From Amorphochlora amoebiformis (lineage: Eukaryota > Cercozoa > Chlorarachniophyceae): DNA of 64,000 nucleotides. The position numbers and the translations under genes are program-made. Below are positions 1-50,177 of this stretch, in pieces (within the stretch, counting starts at the first letter, position 1; each line of letters starts with the position of its first letter). A model generated the notes under the pieces. It searched no databases. It had not been told where the DNA came from and saw only the letters and a list, made by a program, of their open reading frames with translations. The stretch spans positions 1 to 64,000 of the forward strand of contig BAAHQB010000114.1 in the NCBI GenBank assembly GCA_054601695.1, in the 5' to 3' direction.

Positions 1-502
1 AACCCTAACCCTAACCCTAACCCTAACCCTAACCCTAACCCTAACCCTAACCCTAACCCTAACCCTAACCCTAACCCTAACCCTAACCCTAACCCTAACC
101 CTAACCCTAACCCTAACCCTAACCCTAACCCTAACCCTAACCCTAACCCTAACCCTAACCCTAACCCTAACCCTAACCCTAACCCTAACCCTAACTCTAA
201 CCCTAACCCTAACCCTAACCCTAACCCTAACCCTAACCCTAACCCTAACCCTAACCCTAACCCTAACCCTAACCCTAACCCTAACCCTAACCCTAACCCT
301 AACCCTAACCCTAACACTAACCATAACCCTAACCCTAACCCTAACCCTAACCCTAACCCTAACCCTAACCCTAACCCTAACCCTAACCCTAACCCTAACC
401 CTAACCCTAACCCTAACCCTAACCCTAACCCTAACCCTAACCCTAACCCTAACCCTAACCCTAACCCTAACCCTAACCCTAACCCTAACCCTAACCCTAA
501 CC
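1..502. repeat. Telomere, (CCCTAA)n
   Basis: About 83 near-perfect copies of CCCTAA read 5'->3' from base 1, so the G-rich strand TTAGGG runs towards the left end. This is a true chromosome end in 5'->3' orientation. A few single-base variants (around 195, 315 and 322) look like old, non-renewed copies. Confidence 0.98.
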
Positions 503-1416
503 CGACACCCTAACCCGACACCCTAACCCGACACCCTAACCCTAACCCGACACCCTAACCCGACACCCTAACCCGACACCCTAACCCGACACCCTAACCC
601 GACACCCTAACCCGACACCCTAACCCTAACCCTAACCCTAACCCTAACCCTAACCCGACACCCTAACCCGACACCCTAACCCGACACCCTAACCCGACAC
701 CCTAACCCTAACCCGACACCCTAACCCGACACCCTAACCCGAAACCCTAACCCGACACCCTAACCCGACACCCTAACCCTAACCCGACACCCTAACCCTA
801 ACCCGACACCCTAACCCGACACCCTAACCCTAACCCGACACCCTAACCCGACACCCTAACCCGACACCCTAACCCGACACCCTAACCCGACACCCTAACC
901 CGACACCCTAACCCGACACCCTAACCCGACACCCTAACCCGACACCCTAACCCGACACCCTAACCCGACACCCTAACCCGACACCCTAACCGTAACCCTA
1001 ACCCGACACCCTAACCCTAACCCGACACCCTAACCCGACACCCTAACCCTAACCCGACACCCATAACCCGACACCCTAACCCGACACCCTAACCCGACAC
1101 CCTAACCCTAACCCGACACCCTAACCCTAACCCGACACCCTAACCCTAACCCGACACCCTAACCCTAACCCGACACCCTAACCCTAACCCGACACCCTAA
1201 CCCTAACCCGACACTCTAACCCGACACCCTAACCCTAACCCTAATCCTAACCCTAACTCTACACCCTACTAGCCTAACCCGACACCCTAACCCGACACCC
1301 TAACCCGACACCCTTACCTGACACCCTAACCGACACGCTAACCCGACACCCTAACCCGACACTCTAACCCGACACCCTAACCCGACACCCTAACCCGACA
1401 CCCTAACCCTAACACC
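503..1416. repeat. Telomere-associated variant repeat (CCCTAA / CCCGACA)
   Basis: The canonical CCCTAA changes abruptly into mixed arrays of CCCTAA and CCCGACA, mostly as the 13-mer CCCTAACCCGACA with runs of one to six plain CCCTAA between them. The array degenerates towards 1416 (CACACACCC, TACTAG). This is the proximal telomere, with variant repeats that have spread by local duplication. Confidence 0.9.
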
Positions 1417-1966
1417 ACACACCCTATCCCCAACTTAATTTTTTTTGTTAATTTTTTAGATATTCTTTCGTTTTATAGAATTCTGACTAGTGTGAAAGAT
1501 TTGGGTATAAATTAAAGCTTTGATAACCACCTGAAGTATTGGTGCGGTCTTAATATTTTTGGAATTGTGCGCAGTATAATGTCTAATATTAACCCTTTAT
1601 ACGTTGCTGTACATGGCATCTAATAAAATATCAGCTTTGTGAAGTTTTGATGCTGTTACCCTGAAGAGCTTGCAGTCGGAATTTCGCAATTGAATGCATC
1701 GGATCACAATTAGATCGACGAGAGCAGATGAGGAGGCAGAGGCCGGGTTCAAGTTACAAATCTTCTCATTGCTTTCTCTCTGCTTTCTCTTTTTCTTCCA
1801 GCATTTGTTTTAAGACCTTTGTATCGCCTTGGAAGAACACCTGATAAGTTGGTCACATCATTGCCCATCATAAGTCATACCCAGAAATATTTCTACGCAT
1901 TGTAGAGAAATATATTGGTTTTTGTGTGTACTTTTGTGTTTTTATTGTTATACGTTATATAAAAAC

Positions 1967-1998
<32 letters not shown>

Positions 1999-1999
1999 T

Positions 2000-2047
<48 letters not shown>

Positions 2048-2681
2048 ACGTAAATTATAACTAAAATTTTATAAAAGATCTCGGGTAGATAGTAGCAGGC
2101 AATGAACACTTGCAGCAATGTTGTAGCGCAACTGTAGACGCGGTGAGATTGACCTCAGAAGCGAAAATGTTCGCGTTATTCTAGAACAGTCTGTGCGCAA
2201 TACACTTTGTTCCACCCAAGCTCTAGAAGCTGGTCATAATCCAAGCAAACCAAACATGGACTCATAATATACCTCTACTACCTTGACGACCTCGTTTCTT
2301 CAGGGGAATACCAGGTAATGCGAGCGTGTGGGACGACCCCCAGGAACAGGATCTCCAGGGATCTCCAGCGCATATTTGGCTTGTTTCTATTTGTTGGTAT
2401 CTACTCGTCGAGCGCGTCCGTCCTTTCATGCTGTTTATATGGTTGCTCTAACGATATATAATAGATTTATCTAGAGTATATACGCTTAAAACACATCCAG
2501 AGAGAACGAACTGCACATACAGTAGATTCGTGAATGTGTACCTTTGGAAGCTTGCACATGACGGTAAAGGGCCCGCTTAGCTCCCCCTCTTTGCTTCCGG
2601 GCCAGTAATTGTATCTTTATGTTGAGAACATGAGTTAAGACCGGTAAGACTGAATGTTGCTGCCACGTTGGACGCAGTTAG
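1417..2681. other. Subtelomeric spacer with a possible lone exon and repeat remnant
   Basis: No convincing gene. A long pyrimidine tract ends in CTTCCAG at about 1801 and is followed on the plus strand by about 32 open codons to a TAG near 1905; this could be a stray or decayed 3' exon. A (TA)n tract lies at about 1960-2045. At about 2330-2465 the sequence matches the 3' end of the dispersed element also seen near 36.1 and 39.4 kb (ATCTCCAGCG, CTACTCGTCGAG, then a TTTATATxGTTGCTxTAACxATATA end). Otherwise nothing recognisable. Confidence 0.4.
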
Positions 2682-3038
2682 TTATTCGAACTTGAACTTT
2701 TCCGTCAGCTGGTATCCTCCGACTGCCCCTGCAGCTGCTCCCACGAGCAACAGTCCTGCAGCGGCACCCCCAACAGCCGCCTACCGGACACAAACAATGC
2801 GCACACTACACGTTACACACCGAACAAACGAAAAATCTGGTACATCATCAACATTCCGAGGCCATGTGTGCTCTACTTGTGATATTACCCCAGCGGCCCC
2901 ACATATGGAGGCAGCGGCCAGATGTTCCTTGGAGGGCACCCACGTGTTTTCCACCGAGACTTCTCCAATTTCAACCCCAGGTCGTTGCTTCGCGCAAAAC
3001 TTGCACACTCTTTGAACCTTAATCCAGATATATATATG

Positions 3039-3106
<68 letters not shown>

Positions 3107-3134
3107 AAATATTCATATATACATACATACATAC

Positions 3135-3173
<39 letters not shown>

Positions 3174-3184
3174 CATATTTATTT

Positions 3185-3221
<37 letters not shown>

Positions 3222-3281
3222 TTCTTTATATATATATGTGTATCTCTCTGTGTGTGTGTGTGTGTGTGTCTTTTTTCTTTT

Positions 3282-3376
<95 letters not shown>

Positions 3377-3466
3377 CATACACACATATAATATATGTAT
3401 ATATATTATATAATACATACATATATTATAATATATATATGTATATATATATATTATATATAGGTA

Positions 3467-3510
<44 letters not shown>

Positions 3511-3666
3511 ATTTATTTATATGTATTATATAGTATACATATGACACATAAATGCATGCAAATATGTACATATATATCATAGTATAATATATATAATATA
3601 AACAACACACACACACACACACACATACATACATATACATATGTATATATTTACATATATATAAAA

Positions 3667-3715
<49 letters not shown>

Positions 3716-4215
3716 ATGTGTATGTATAAACAGGCATTGATGTACCCAAATAGTGGATTGATTTATATGCATGTACCGCAGGATAGCCAAATGGTGCATT
3801 CAAGTTATACGTATGTACCCCAGGATAGCCGATTAGGGTTAGCAAATAGTGCATGAAGTTATATGTATGTACCCCAGGATAGCCGTCGACCCTTAGATTG
3901 TGCGGCGAACAGGCGTGGCAAAAGATCTTTCCGCATTCTCGGCAGTGATGCTTTCGCGGGAAGATAATGCCGAACGAAACGTGGCACCTGAGTTCAATAC
4001 TGCTAAGGACCTCTAATAATTATAGTTATACTACTAAGGAACTCTAACACCTCATTTGAATACTGCTAAGGAACTCTAACATCTCAGTTGAATACTGCTA
4101 AGGAACTATATTTTTTTCCTAAATATATATTTATATATATATATGTATGTATACATATATTAAACATATTACATAATAATAGTAATAATAATAATAATAA
4201 TATTTATATATATAT

Positions 4216-4279
<64 letters not shown>

Positions 4280-4292
4280 TATATACACACAC

Positions 4293-4327
<35 letters not shown>

Positions 4328-5324
4328 ATATATATATATATATGTGTGTGTGTGTTTATATACGTATTTATATATAATTGTTTATTAGGTATGACATGAC
4401 ATACATATTGATAGGTATTGTATGAAACATTGGTACGGCAGGTTGAAGACCTGTAGCAGCGTTTAGCAATTTCGTCGGGACAGGGCGTAGGCGGGGTCTT
4501 TTCCTCGGTTTTGGTTTTGATGTCCGTGTCGATGTCCCGGAGAGCATGTTTTTGCTCACTGGGGCGTTGATCGAGGGTGTTGGGGTGGTTTTCAATGGGC
4601 TGTTGATCGGAATATTCATCGGGACTCGAAGCAGCGCGGCGTGCCGGTGGCATCTTGTGGCTATTCTTCATACTTTTGTATTTGCGCACGATGAGAAAAC
4701 GGACCGTTCCAAGGCGGTCTGTGAGAGTGAGCGATACGTCGGGGTTCACAGGCAGGGGCGACGCCGGCTCGGTGGAGAGGATCGACTTGACGTCATAGTC
4801 GGACTTCAACATCCACAGATTTCCGTCTGCCTCCTGAGAGTGATTTTCGAAAAACAGGCCTGTGAATAAACAATGAGTCTTTGGATACTCGGGGCTTCTA
4901 GTAGACAGGAAGTGCAACGAGTCTCGGGTCTCACCACGTGATAGATGTCGATGTGGGCGGGGTTCGCGTTTGGTTGGTTGCTCGAGTAGATGTATTTACT
5001 GGCACACCGGCGCAAGGAATCCAGCCCAAGCGAAACATTCACTCGTTCTCGGCCAACCTTTCCCCTCTCAAAAATGAGCTTGATTGACCGCGTCGCGACG
5101 GAGTAGTCTGAAGTTTCTTCCGGAGTCTCGCATCCTTCTCTGTAGAGGTCTGTTGGGGATTGCTCTCGCAACTCATGTTGCGTTGGATCCGGCGAACGAA
5201 AGGAATCCCGCTCGTCTTGACCTCCGGATCCAAGCAGGGAGTGCACGGAAGCCCGCTCAGCGCCCAATTCAAGCCTCTTCGACGCGAATATACCCTCGCT
5301 TTGCGGACTACTGGACACAGACAT
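2682..5324 (-). CDS. FYVE zinc-finger protein with glycine-zipper tail, 5 exons
   Basis: FYVE domains bind phosphatidylinositol 3-phosphate and place proteins on endosomal membranes. Exons, 5' to 3': 5324-4935, 4833-4451, 3987-3873, 3017-2889, 2780-2682; every junction is GT-AG and the phases agree (0, 2, 0, 0), giving 371 residues. The ATG at 5324 is the first in frame. Residues 1-255 are not recognised: Ser/acidic-rich at first, then a folded-looking segment around 85-190. The FYVE finger is residues 256-304 with all eight cysteines (256, 259, 273, 276, 281, 284, 301, 304), the RKHHCR basic motif (269-274) and RVC (299-301); its CxxC is created by the exon 2/3 join and its last CxxC lies in exon 4. 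The usual N-terminal tryptophan of WxxD is missing. The tail (about 325-365) is a Gly/Ala-rich hydrophobic hairpin-like segment ending at TAA, possibly a membrane anchor. It is the gene nearest the telomere. The domain is near certain; residues 1-250 are unassigned. Confidence 0.85.
3018..3872. repeat. Microsatellite-filled intron 3 of the FYVE gene
   Basis: Mostly (TA)n with blocks of (TG)n, (TC)n and (CA)n from about 3028 to 3720. The part next to the upstream exon (about 3735-3872) contains degenerate copies of the exon 3 end and its donor (GGCTATCCTGGG then GTACAT). The long open frames in this stretch are repeat translations. Confidence 0.85.
3988..4450. repeat. FYVE intron 2: acceptor-like tandem copies plus (TA)n
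   Basis: About 4000-4110 holds three to four imperfect copies of a unit of about 47 bp that, on the minus strand, ends like the real exon 3 acceptor (TAGCAGTATT followed by a CAG or GAG). From about 4120 to 4380 there are TA and TAA microsatellites. Confidence 0.7.
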
Positions 5325-5899
5325 CAGATGAAAAGCGGATGGACCTAAATGGTTGGTTGGAAGTGTGCGAAAAAGGCTGCGAAAGCAAGGGATCGATGGA
5401 GAAGTGACGTCAAAGAACCTCTACCGTAGACCCCCACCCGCGTGGATTTTTCCTTTTGCAAAGGGGTCTTCGGGTGAGGAAAAAGCTGGAACAGTTAGAA
5501 CGAACACAAACAAAGGGTCAAACACTATTTAACCTTCGGTTTCATCCCTCTAGAACTCACGCTAAGAGTGCTGAAATCTGCTTAGATTCGTTATTGCTCC
5601 TTTTTAAGCTCTTTAGGAACGGTCATCTAGACCTCTAAGTATGAGTGTACAGAACCATCAATCGGTTAACCGATTATCGTCCGATTGATGATTTCATGAT
5701 TTTCATCCAAAAGCTTTAAGAGCTTGTTTACGATTGCTTGTTGTAGTTCAAATGAGTCTAGAATCTATTAATATGTATTTAGCTAAATTGACAGAAAAGC
5801 TCATCCAAGTTTGACAATCCGTGGGGTTCGTGGTCTCGCGTGGTGGCCTGGCTGGCCTTACGCGTACTGCTCCCTGCACTTCGTGAGAACACCAGCTCG
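5325..5899. promoter_or_regulatory. Divergent intergenic region between the FYVE and thioesterase genes
   Basis: The two genes are read away from each other, so both promoters should lie in this roughly 575-bp non-repetitive stretch. I see no clear TATA box at the expected spacing. A near-palindrome (CAATCGGTTAACCGATTATC, about 5659-5678) may be a protein-binding site. This assignment follows from layout only. Confidence 0.35.
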
Positions 5900-17603
<11,704 letters not shown>

Positions 17604-18131
17604 TCTGTCGACTTTAGTGCTGGCCTCCAGGGAGTTTTTCAATGCTCTGGCTTTACATGTGCTCCTTTGTTCAATGCTTCTTCTTTTGATGTGCTCCTTT
17701 GTTCAATGCTCTGGTCTTGATGTCCTCTTTTGTTCAATGCTCTGGTCTTGATGGCCTCCTTTGTTCAATGCTCTGGTCTTGATGGCCTCCTTTGTTCAAT
17801 GCTCTGCCTCTCTGGGCCGTCCTTCCTCTATGGATTGTCTCCGATCTCTTCTAGTCACTAAGCTCTGTTGGATCCTCTGTAACAGCACACATACTGACAA
17901 GATTGAGCCTCTAGCTACAGAATGCAAGAATCACTAGAATCGAACTAGAATGGCTTCGCTTGAACTCCAAGTTGTTCCAGGGATCATAATAGATTCTATG
18001 AGTCTCGTTGGCCACAAATAAGATGTGATAAATCTAAGTAGTTTTTGACTAATATTCCCATGTTACGGTTGAGTACTAATGAGTGCTATGCATGTTATCA
18101 CATGTACGAAATTGTACTATGCGAGGATGTC

Positions 18132-18172
<41 letters not shown>

Positions 18173-19281
18173 TATATATATATACTATAATATACCATAA
18201 CACACATACATATATATATTAGCTTGCGAACATATCAGCGATGTTATTTAAGTAACAGAGACTCATTGCCCATAAGACCAAGTATGGAACTGCGATGAAG
18301 CGACTGATCCCCGAAGCGAAGACGGGCATCGATTGTAAGACTGAGGATAGTCTTTAAGTTAATACGTAGATAATAATTCGGCAGAGGATATCTAGATATA
18401 TCGTTGGGTCAGCTGCAGCTAGCTATTTGTAAAACCTAAAAACTGCTGTCAGACAACGGTGAAAGGACTCAGTTATCTACTGATTGTACTTTATACGACG
18501 AGCCGTTGGGTAGCTCCGGTCCTGGTCCGTACAGCTAGAGCCCATTTTCTGCGTACCGTTACCACCGTACATCTGGACATTCTAGACATTAGGAACATGC
18601 CGAGTCATAATTATTCTCTTTACTACATTGAAACATTTATTCATATCACTAAAGTTGGTACCAACATTAACAACGAAAATGTCTTTTCACGAACATAAAC
18701 AATGAAAATGTTTGTTTACTAAAAAAGAGTCTTAGAGTTTTAAGATTTTTAGATTTTGACGGTCAAAAGACAGCATCATGATCGATAAAACTTTGTCAAG
18801 TGCATAACGGCCGTACTAGTACTATTTGGCACAAGTGGCTAGAGTCAAGAGAGTGCGCCTCGATCGATCACACATGTTACACATGGCGCTAGCGGCTAGA
18901 GCGGCCCACAGACGATTGAAACGGTTAGGCCAGAATAAAATCGATATCATATCTAGCTTTGGATTAGAAACTTTGACGTATATATATAGTTTACGTAAAA
19001 AAACATTTATGGTCGCCTCAGACTACCGGTCTCCGCAAGTTTCAATTTAGTATTACGTGTGTATTACCGAAGTATTACGTGTGTATTACCGAAGTATTAC
19101 GTGTGTATTACGTAAGTATTACGCGAGTATTACGTGTATTCGCTTACGTGGCAGCAGGAGTGCATGTATGTGTAGCACATGCCCTGGCAGTAGGAGTGCA
19201 TGTACGTGTAGCATATGCCCTGTACGTACGTACATGGCGACCCGAGAGCAATCCTTACGTCGCGCCACTTCAACATACACT
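17604..19281. other. Convergent intergenic region with a 30-bp minisatellite
   Basis: About 17650-17815: five copies of a unit of about 30 bp (TTTGTTCAATGCTCTGGTCT) just after the thioesterase stop. About 18138-18215: (TA)n. The stretch 18220-19050 is unique DNA rich in CTAG with only short open frames (the longest 79 codons, no recognisable protein). About 19050-19140 repeats GTATTACGTGTGTATTACC; 19147-19225 holds two copies of a unit of about 48 bp. Both neighbouring genes end here. Confidence 0.6.
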
Positions 19282-27313
<8,032 letters not shown>

Positions 27314-27589
27314 CTCTCTACTAGCGGACACGAACACTCGTCAACCCATCACTCCCCCCACATCATATGCACACATTCCATGCAGATCCACCCCATAAAT
27401 CGTCCCATTTTCATGCAGCAACCATCCCTATACGGAAACCATCGATACAAACCACCTCATGAACCATTATACCCTACTTCCACACTGAGCGACGTCGCCA
27501 AATCGCTGCATAGCTTTTCTCATGTTTTTTTTTTCTTTCAACCACTCCAAAAGGAGAAGGAAGGTTTGCAGTGGTGGGGTGTGTATTAC

Positions 27590-27654
27590 CCCCATTTGAA
27601 CTTCCAGTCATTGTAGCTTTTTGGGCACGTTTTGCAAGAAGTCGAGACCCCCAT
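27590..27654 (-). CDS. Candidate first exon upstream of the RhoGEF gene
   Basis: An ATG at 27654 opens 21 codons and two bases (MGVSTSCKTCPKSYNDW...) ending at a good donor (GTAATA). A TATA-like box lies 20 bp upstream. It points into the RhoGEF gene, but at least one linking exon is not identified, so membership is a guess. Confidence 0.3.
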
Positions 27655-27673
27655 CTCACCGTGATCACTTTCC

Positions 27674-27681
27674 TTTTTATA
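27674..27681 (-). promoter_or_regulatory. TATA-like box (TATAAAAA)
   Basis: TATAAAAA on the minus strand in otherwise GC-richer DNA, about 20 bp before the ATG at 27654. The spacing is short for a TATA-driven start unless transcription begins downstream of that ATG. Confidence 0.25.
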
Positions 27682-27847
27682 AGCCTTTCGCGGTCTCAAA
27701 TACTTTTTTAAGGGCCCGTCCCCGGCCGGAAGGACACGTGTTAATCAAACCCCCTAAAACTAAATTGAAACGTATTAGAAACCTCCAACGGAAGAGCTTG
27801 TGAAATTATTAAAAGTTGAATATCTAGCATTGATATGCGCATATTTA

Positions 27848-27921
<74 letters not shown>

Positions 27922-27972
27922 CAAGATATCTTATGTGCAAGTCCGTCCATAACACGTGTACGGAGGAAGGCA

Positions 27973-28212
27973 ATGGTCATGATGCGCCAAACGAGTTTGC
28001 GCCCAATTGTAGGTTCCCATGTGTATTTTATAGCGACATTTCTCCTCCTCACCGTCGGAGGTATAATAGCATCGCGTAGGGAACGCCTTCCTCTGAAAAT
28101 CAACGCAAAAATCTCCCAACGGAGTCGCCTACATGGGATCGGAAGACCGCAACCCACACTTGCCACCAGGAGGGACACAAAACTCTCAGGAGGCCGAGGC
28201 CTCGAGAGGAGG
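27973..28212 (+). CDS. Candidate 5' exon with signal-anchor-like N-terminus
   Basis: From ATG 27973 there are 80 open codons up to a possible donor (GTATTG at 28213). The N-terminus has a strong hydrophobic stretch (VYFIATFLLLTVGGIIA, about residues 17-33) followed by an Arg/Ser/Lys-rich, acid-poor segment. This is the shape of a signal peptide plus transit peptide or a signal anchor. It lies just upstream of, and in the same direction as, the alpha/beta-hydrolase gene and could be its leader exon. The minus strand is also open here, so this stays tentative. Confidence 0.35.
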
Positions 28213-28439
28213 GTATTGAATATCCTCAATTTTCACGTGAACATATCTGGATTTCTAATTCTTTAACCATTGGGAGTTCGTGTTCCGGTTAATGTTATGC
28301 GTGGGATACTCACATCCGATATTTCCATTTTTTTTCCGGGGGGGATTGAAACTTAGGGAGTCGCAGCTTACTCTACTGTTGTCACGTGGTCAATCCAAAT
28401 CAACCTTAACTCCTAAACCCGACTCCCTACATACTCACA

Positions 28440-44584
<16,145 letters not shown>

Positions 44585-44588
<4 letters not shown>

Positions 44589-44736
44589 AAAACCTTTTCC
44601 CCTCTAGGGCGGACATCAATCCGTCGGGATCTGTTTTATATATGTGTATATGCACATATGTACATGTGTATATGCACATATGTAAATATGAAAATGCACA
44701 TATGTACATATGTACATGGACATATATGATCAGATG
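44585..44736. repeat. Left arm of a 152-bp perfect inverted repeat
   Basis: From TGCCAAAACCTTTTCC to GATCAGATG, this arm is identical base for base to the reverse complement of 45612-45763. The arm contains TATGCACATATG-type palindromic units. It starts directly at the end of a (TA)n tract. Confidence 0.95.
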
Positions 44737-44760
44737 AGATATACTAAGTAATATTAACGT

Positions 44761-47154
<2,394 letters not shown>

Positions 47155-47506
47155 TGGTTGTCCAGTTTATATCGTCGACGTGAAGAGGAGTTGAGCCGAG
47201 TGATGTAATAACAAAATCGACTCGAATCGACCCGACCCGACTCGAATCGCCTCGAATCCAATCCAATCGAATCCAATCCAATCGAATCCAATCCAATCGA
47301 ATCGAATCCAATCGAGTCGACTCGAATCCAATCAAATCCAATCGAATCGAGTCGAATAGAATCGGTGATTGTGGATGATTGAAATGATTCTCCTTAGCAC
47401 ACGTCACCTTCCCTCACCTCACCACACCACAGGAAGGATAGCTCCTCACCTCACCACCACAGGATACCTCCTGCCAACCATGCTCTGTCAATGTATCAAA
47501 ACATAT

Positions 47507-47547
<41 letters not shown>

Positions 47548-47661
47548 TATATATATGTGTATATATGTACATTATATACAACAAATATACATACATACAT
47601 ATAATCATATATAGATGTATATTTTTAGACATAATATAATATATATATATATACGATACAG

Positions 47662-47707
<46 letters not shown>

Positions 47708-47735
47708 GATACATATATGTGTGTATATATACACA

Positions 47736-47777
<42 letters not shown>

Positions 47778-47818
47778 TATACATATATATATATATATAC
47801 ATATATATAAATATATAC

Positions 47819-47858
<40 letters not shown>

Positions 47859-47894
47859 TATGTATATATATATATATATACATAAACAAACAAC

Positions 47895-47955
47895 ATTTGT
47901 TATGAAAGATCTCAGAGAAAAGCGTTGGAATCAAATTGGTTTCATTTTGTTGATC
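47895..47955 (-). CDS. Candidate internal exon
   Basis: A pyrimidine-poor AAAGCAG acceptor at 47956 is followed by 20 open codons ([20 protein letters not shown]) and a weak donor. It lies between the unknown gene's exons and the open frame at 49625-49930, on the same strand. It could equally be random open sequence. Confidence 0.3.
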
Positions 47956-48010
47956 CTGCTTTAAAATCATCACAGATGCCAATGGTAATACAAATCAATA
48001 CCACATATAC

Positions 48011-48076
<66 letters not shown>

Positions 48077-48119
48077 ATATATATATATATATCATATATA
48101 CATATATATATATACAATA

Positions 48120-49624
48120 TATTCAAACTCATATATGTAAATATTTGAATAAATATCGCACGGTTATGACTCAGGTGTTCTGAATGGAGAGTAAGAACAG
48201 ATCTAAGGACCGTGACTTCACCCCCTTTCACCCCTCGAAGAAAACCTTCGAGAATATGGGCTAATCAAAGGCTAATTCGAAAGAATTCTTAATTTCCCAT
48301 AGGTGTCTGGACGCTCAACAAGGCTGCTTTTGCAATGATTTCGGTCACTTTTGGCTTTTTCGCCAAGAAATGCGGAAATCAAAGGCTTACAGAGCGCAAT
48401 TTGCCATGGTTGAGGGCATTTCCGCCTTCAGGTTGGTTAAAAATAAAGATGATAGGGTTCCTTTTAGACCTAGTATTGAGAGAGGGGGCGCGATAGCATG
48501 CATGTCGTGGTGGCGGAAGTCGGTTGCCGTGCGGGTCGGAAATATTTAATATTTGTAAGTTTAATTTATCGGGTCTTTTAAAGTCCAATGTTATGAAATT
48601 ATGATTCGACCTCACAATATCTCCTGACAAGAGACATTTTGAATTATGCAACTAGCGTTGTATTTTTAGATTAGCATAAACATGAATTAATTCTTGCACT
48701 CGGAGATGTGCTACTTCACAGCTGTCACCATGCCATGCAGCTTGATGCGGCACATGATCCAAATTGTCAATCAACGGGATCAAGACACCAGAATCAGTGG
48801 TTACAGTCCCAAAGACTCCCAATGCTGTATCTAATAATTATCTCAATCCTTGTTTCATTAATTATAATATTACCAATTCTATGCCCTGAATATAGCTGAC
48901 ATTCTGGCCAGGCTAAGAATGTCTTCATTGGCCTGATATACACTATAATTTATGTAGAACAAGTAGTTGGGCCAATTTAATATTGAACTATGAATTCTGT
49001 GAATCACTGAATAACCGCGGCCAGACCCTGTGTTTCCGGCGGGACTTATCGGGTTGAGACAGCAAACCGCCGGCCCATACAAACCCCACATGTAGTGCAA
49101 TTAACAATCACACACTCACTGAGCAAAACTTGAAGTTACTATAGAGATAAGACCAGGGCGTAACGTCCGGCAAATACATAGTAAATCAATACTGGCATAG
49201 AGAAATACAAATTTAATGAGCTATGATATTGTAGAATGGATCATGGTACAGTACTGCATCATGAAGTATGTCAGTAGTATATATGATCATCATATTGTTC
49301 AGAATTGCAAGCCACATGTACGTACTTGAACAACCTTTTGTCGAGAAAGTCACGGAAGAATGATTGATCGATGATACCATAATGTAACGCTTCAAGGTCA
49401 GTCAGAGATATGATACCATAATGTAACGCTTCAAGGTCAGTCAGATCGACCTTACGCAGTTTAAATGGGGAAATTAATGCGGGCATACAGTTGACAGCAC
49501 TAGTGTACGTATGTCTAGAATATCTTTTTGTACAAAAAGATGTAGATGTATAAATAACGTTCTCGTAAAGGTCGTCGTCGCGGTGTCGAAAGCGAATATT
49601 CGAGTCCAATTTTGGAACGACTAG
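48120..49624. other. Unique non-repetitive region without a recognisable gene
   Basis: The only long stretch without TA tracts. Frames are short; the longest minus-strand frame (48379-48651) is not protein-like. About 49371-49440 is a tandem duplication of 40-42 bp (GATACCATAATGTAACGCTTC). A GC-richer patch at 49010-49080 contains CGGCGG/CCGCCGGCC motifs. It may hold introns and UTR of the neighbouring minus-strand gene. Confidence 0.5.
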
Positions 49625-49930
49625 TCACGATTGAGGCTCAAGCCTTGGACCAGCGGCACCCTGTGCTCGACTCTGAGTTGAAGTTCCCACGCGTTCAATT
49701 TGCCGATACGGAGCTCGAAGCCTCAAACTCCCATCCTCCTTCCATTGCGAAAGTTTTTGTTCGACGGCGTGGAGCTGCTCGTTCTTGGTTTCATATTCGC
49801 TAGAGATGATCATGGCGAGCTCGACGTACATCTCCTTGGTTACCGTGAACCGAGGGAGCATTTGTTGCAGTCCTCCAATTATGCGATCGATCTTAGCTTC
49901 TGAGCCTCCTTGCTCGACACTTGACGGCAT
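49625..49930 (-). CDS. Small acidic/helical open frame, 101 codons, or first exon
   Basis: From ATG 49930 to TGA 49625 the frame is open and codon use is even and GC-rich compared with the surroundings. The peptide (MPSSVEQGGSEAKIDRIIGG..., EMYVELAMIISSEYETKNEQ, EQKLSQWKEDGS) looks largely helical up to about residue 68; the rest (RAPYRQIERVGTSTQ...) is less protein-like. So the exon may stop near residue 70 and splice into the exons at 47.9-44.8 kb. No family recognised. Confidence 0.5.
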   Translation of the reverse strand: MPSSVEQGGSEAKIDRIIGGLQQMLPRFTVTKEMYVELAMIISSEYETKNEQLHAVEQKLSQWKEDGSLRLRAPYRQIERVGTSTQSRAQGAAGPRLEPQS

Positions 49931-50177
49931 CTTGTGATGGATACCCCAAATGCAATACCCCGCGGCTCGTAGTTCGAACCAGGGTACAGGCCCGTAGTCG
50001 AATTCCGCAAAATTACTTTACGGCCAAATCCTTCTGTTCGGGTATTGAAGATATGATATCTGGATATTTGATACAACCACTTCAGGGAACCTAAGGCATA
50101 ATAACCAGATGTAAGCCAGGCAAAACTCCCCTTTTACACCAACTTGACTTTCCGGGTGACATGAGGGCGTGTCACAA

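Noticed and set aside
27921-28229. Minus-strand frame ending RVMDGLAHKIS
   Set aside because: Open and somewhat protein-like, but no joining exon was found and the plus strand has a better N-terminus; left undecided, not annotated.
48379-48651. Minus-strand frame of 91 codons
   Set aside because: No splice context, no recognisable motif and base composition like the surrounding non-coding DNA.
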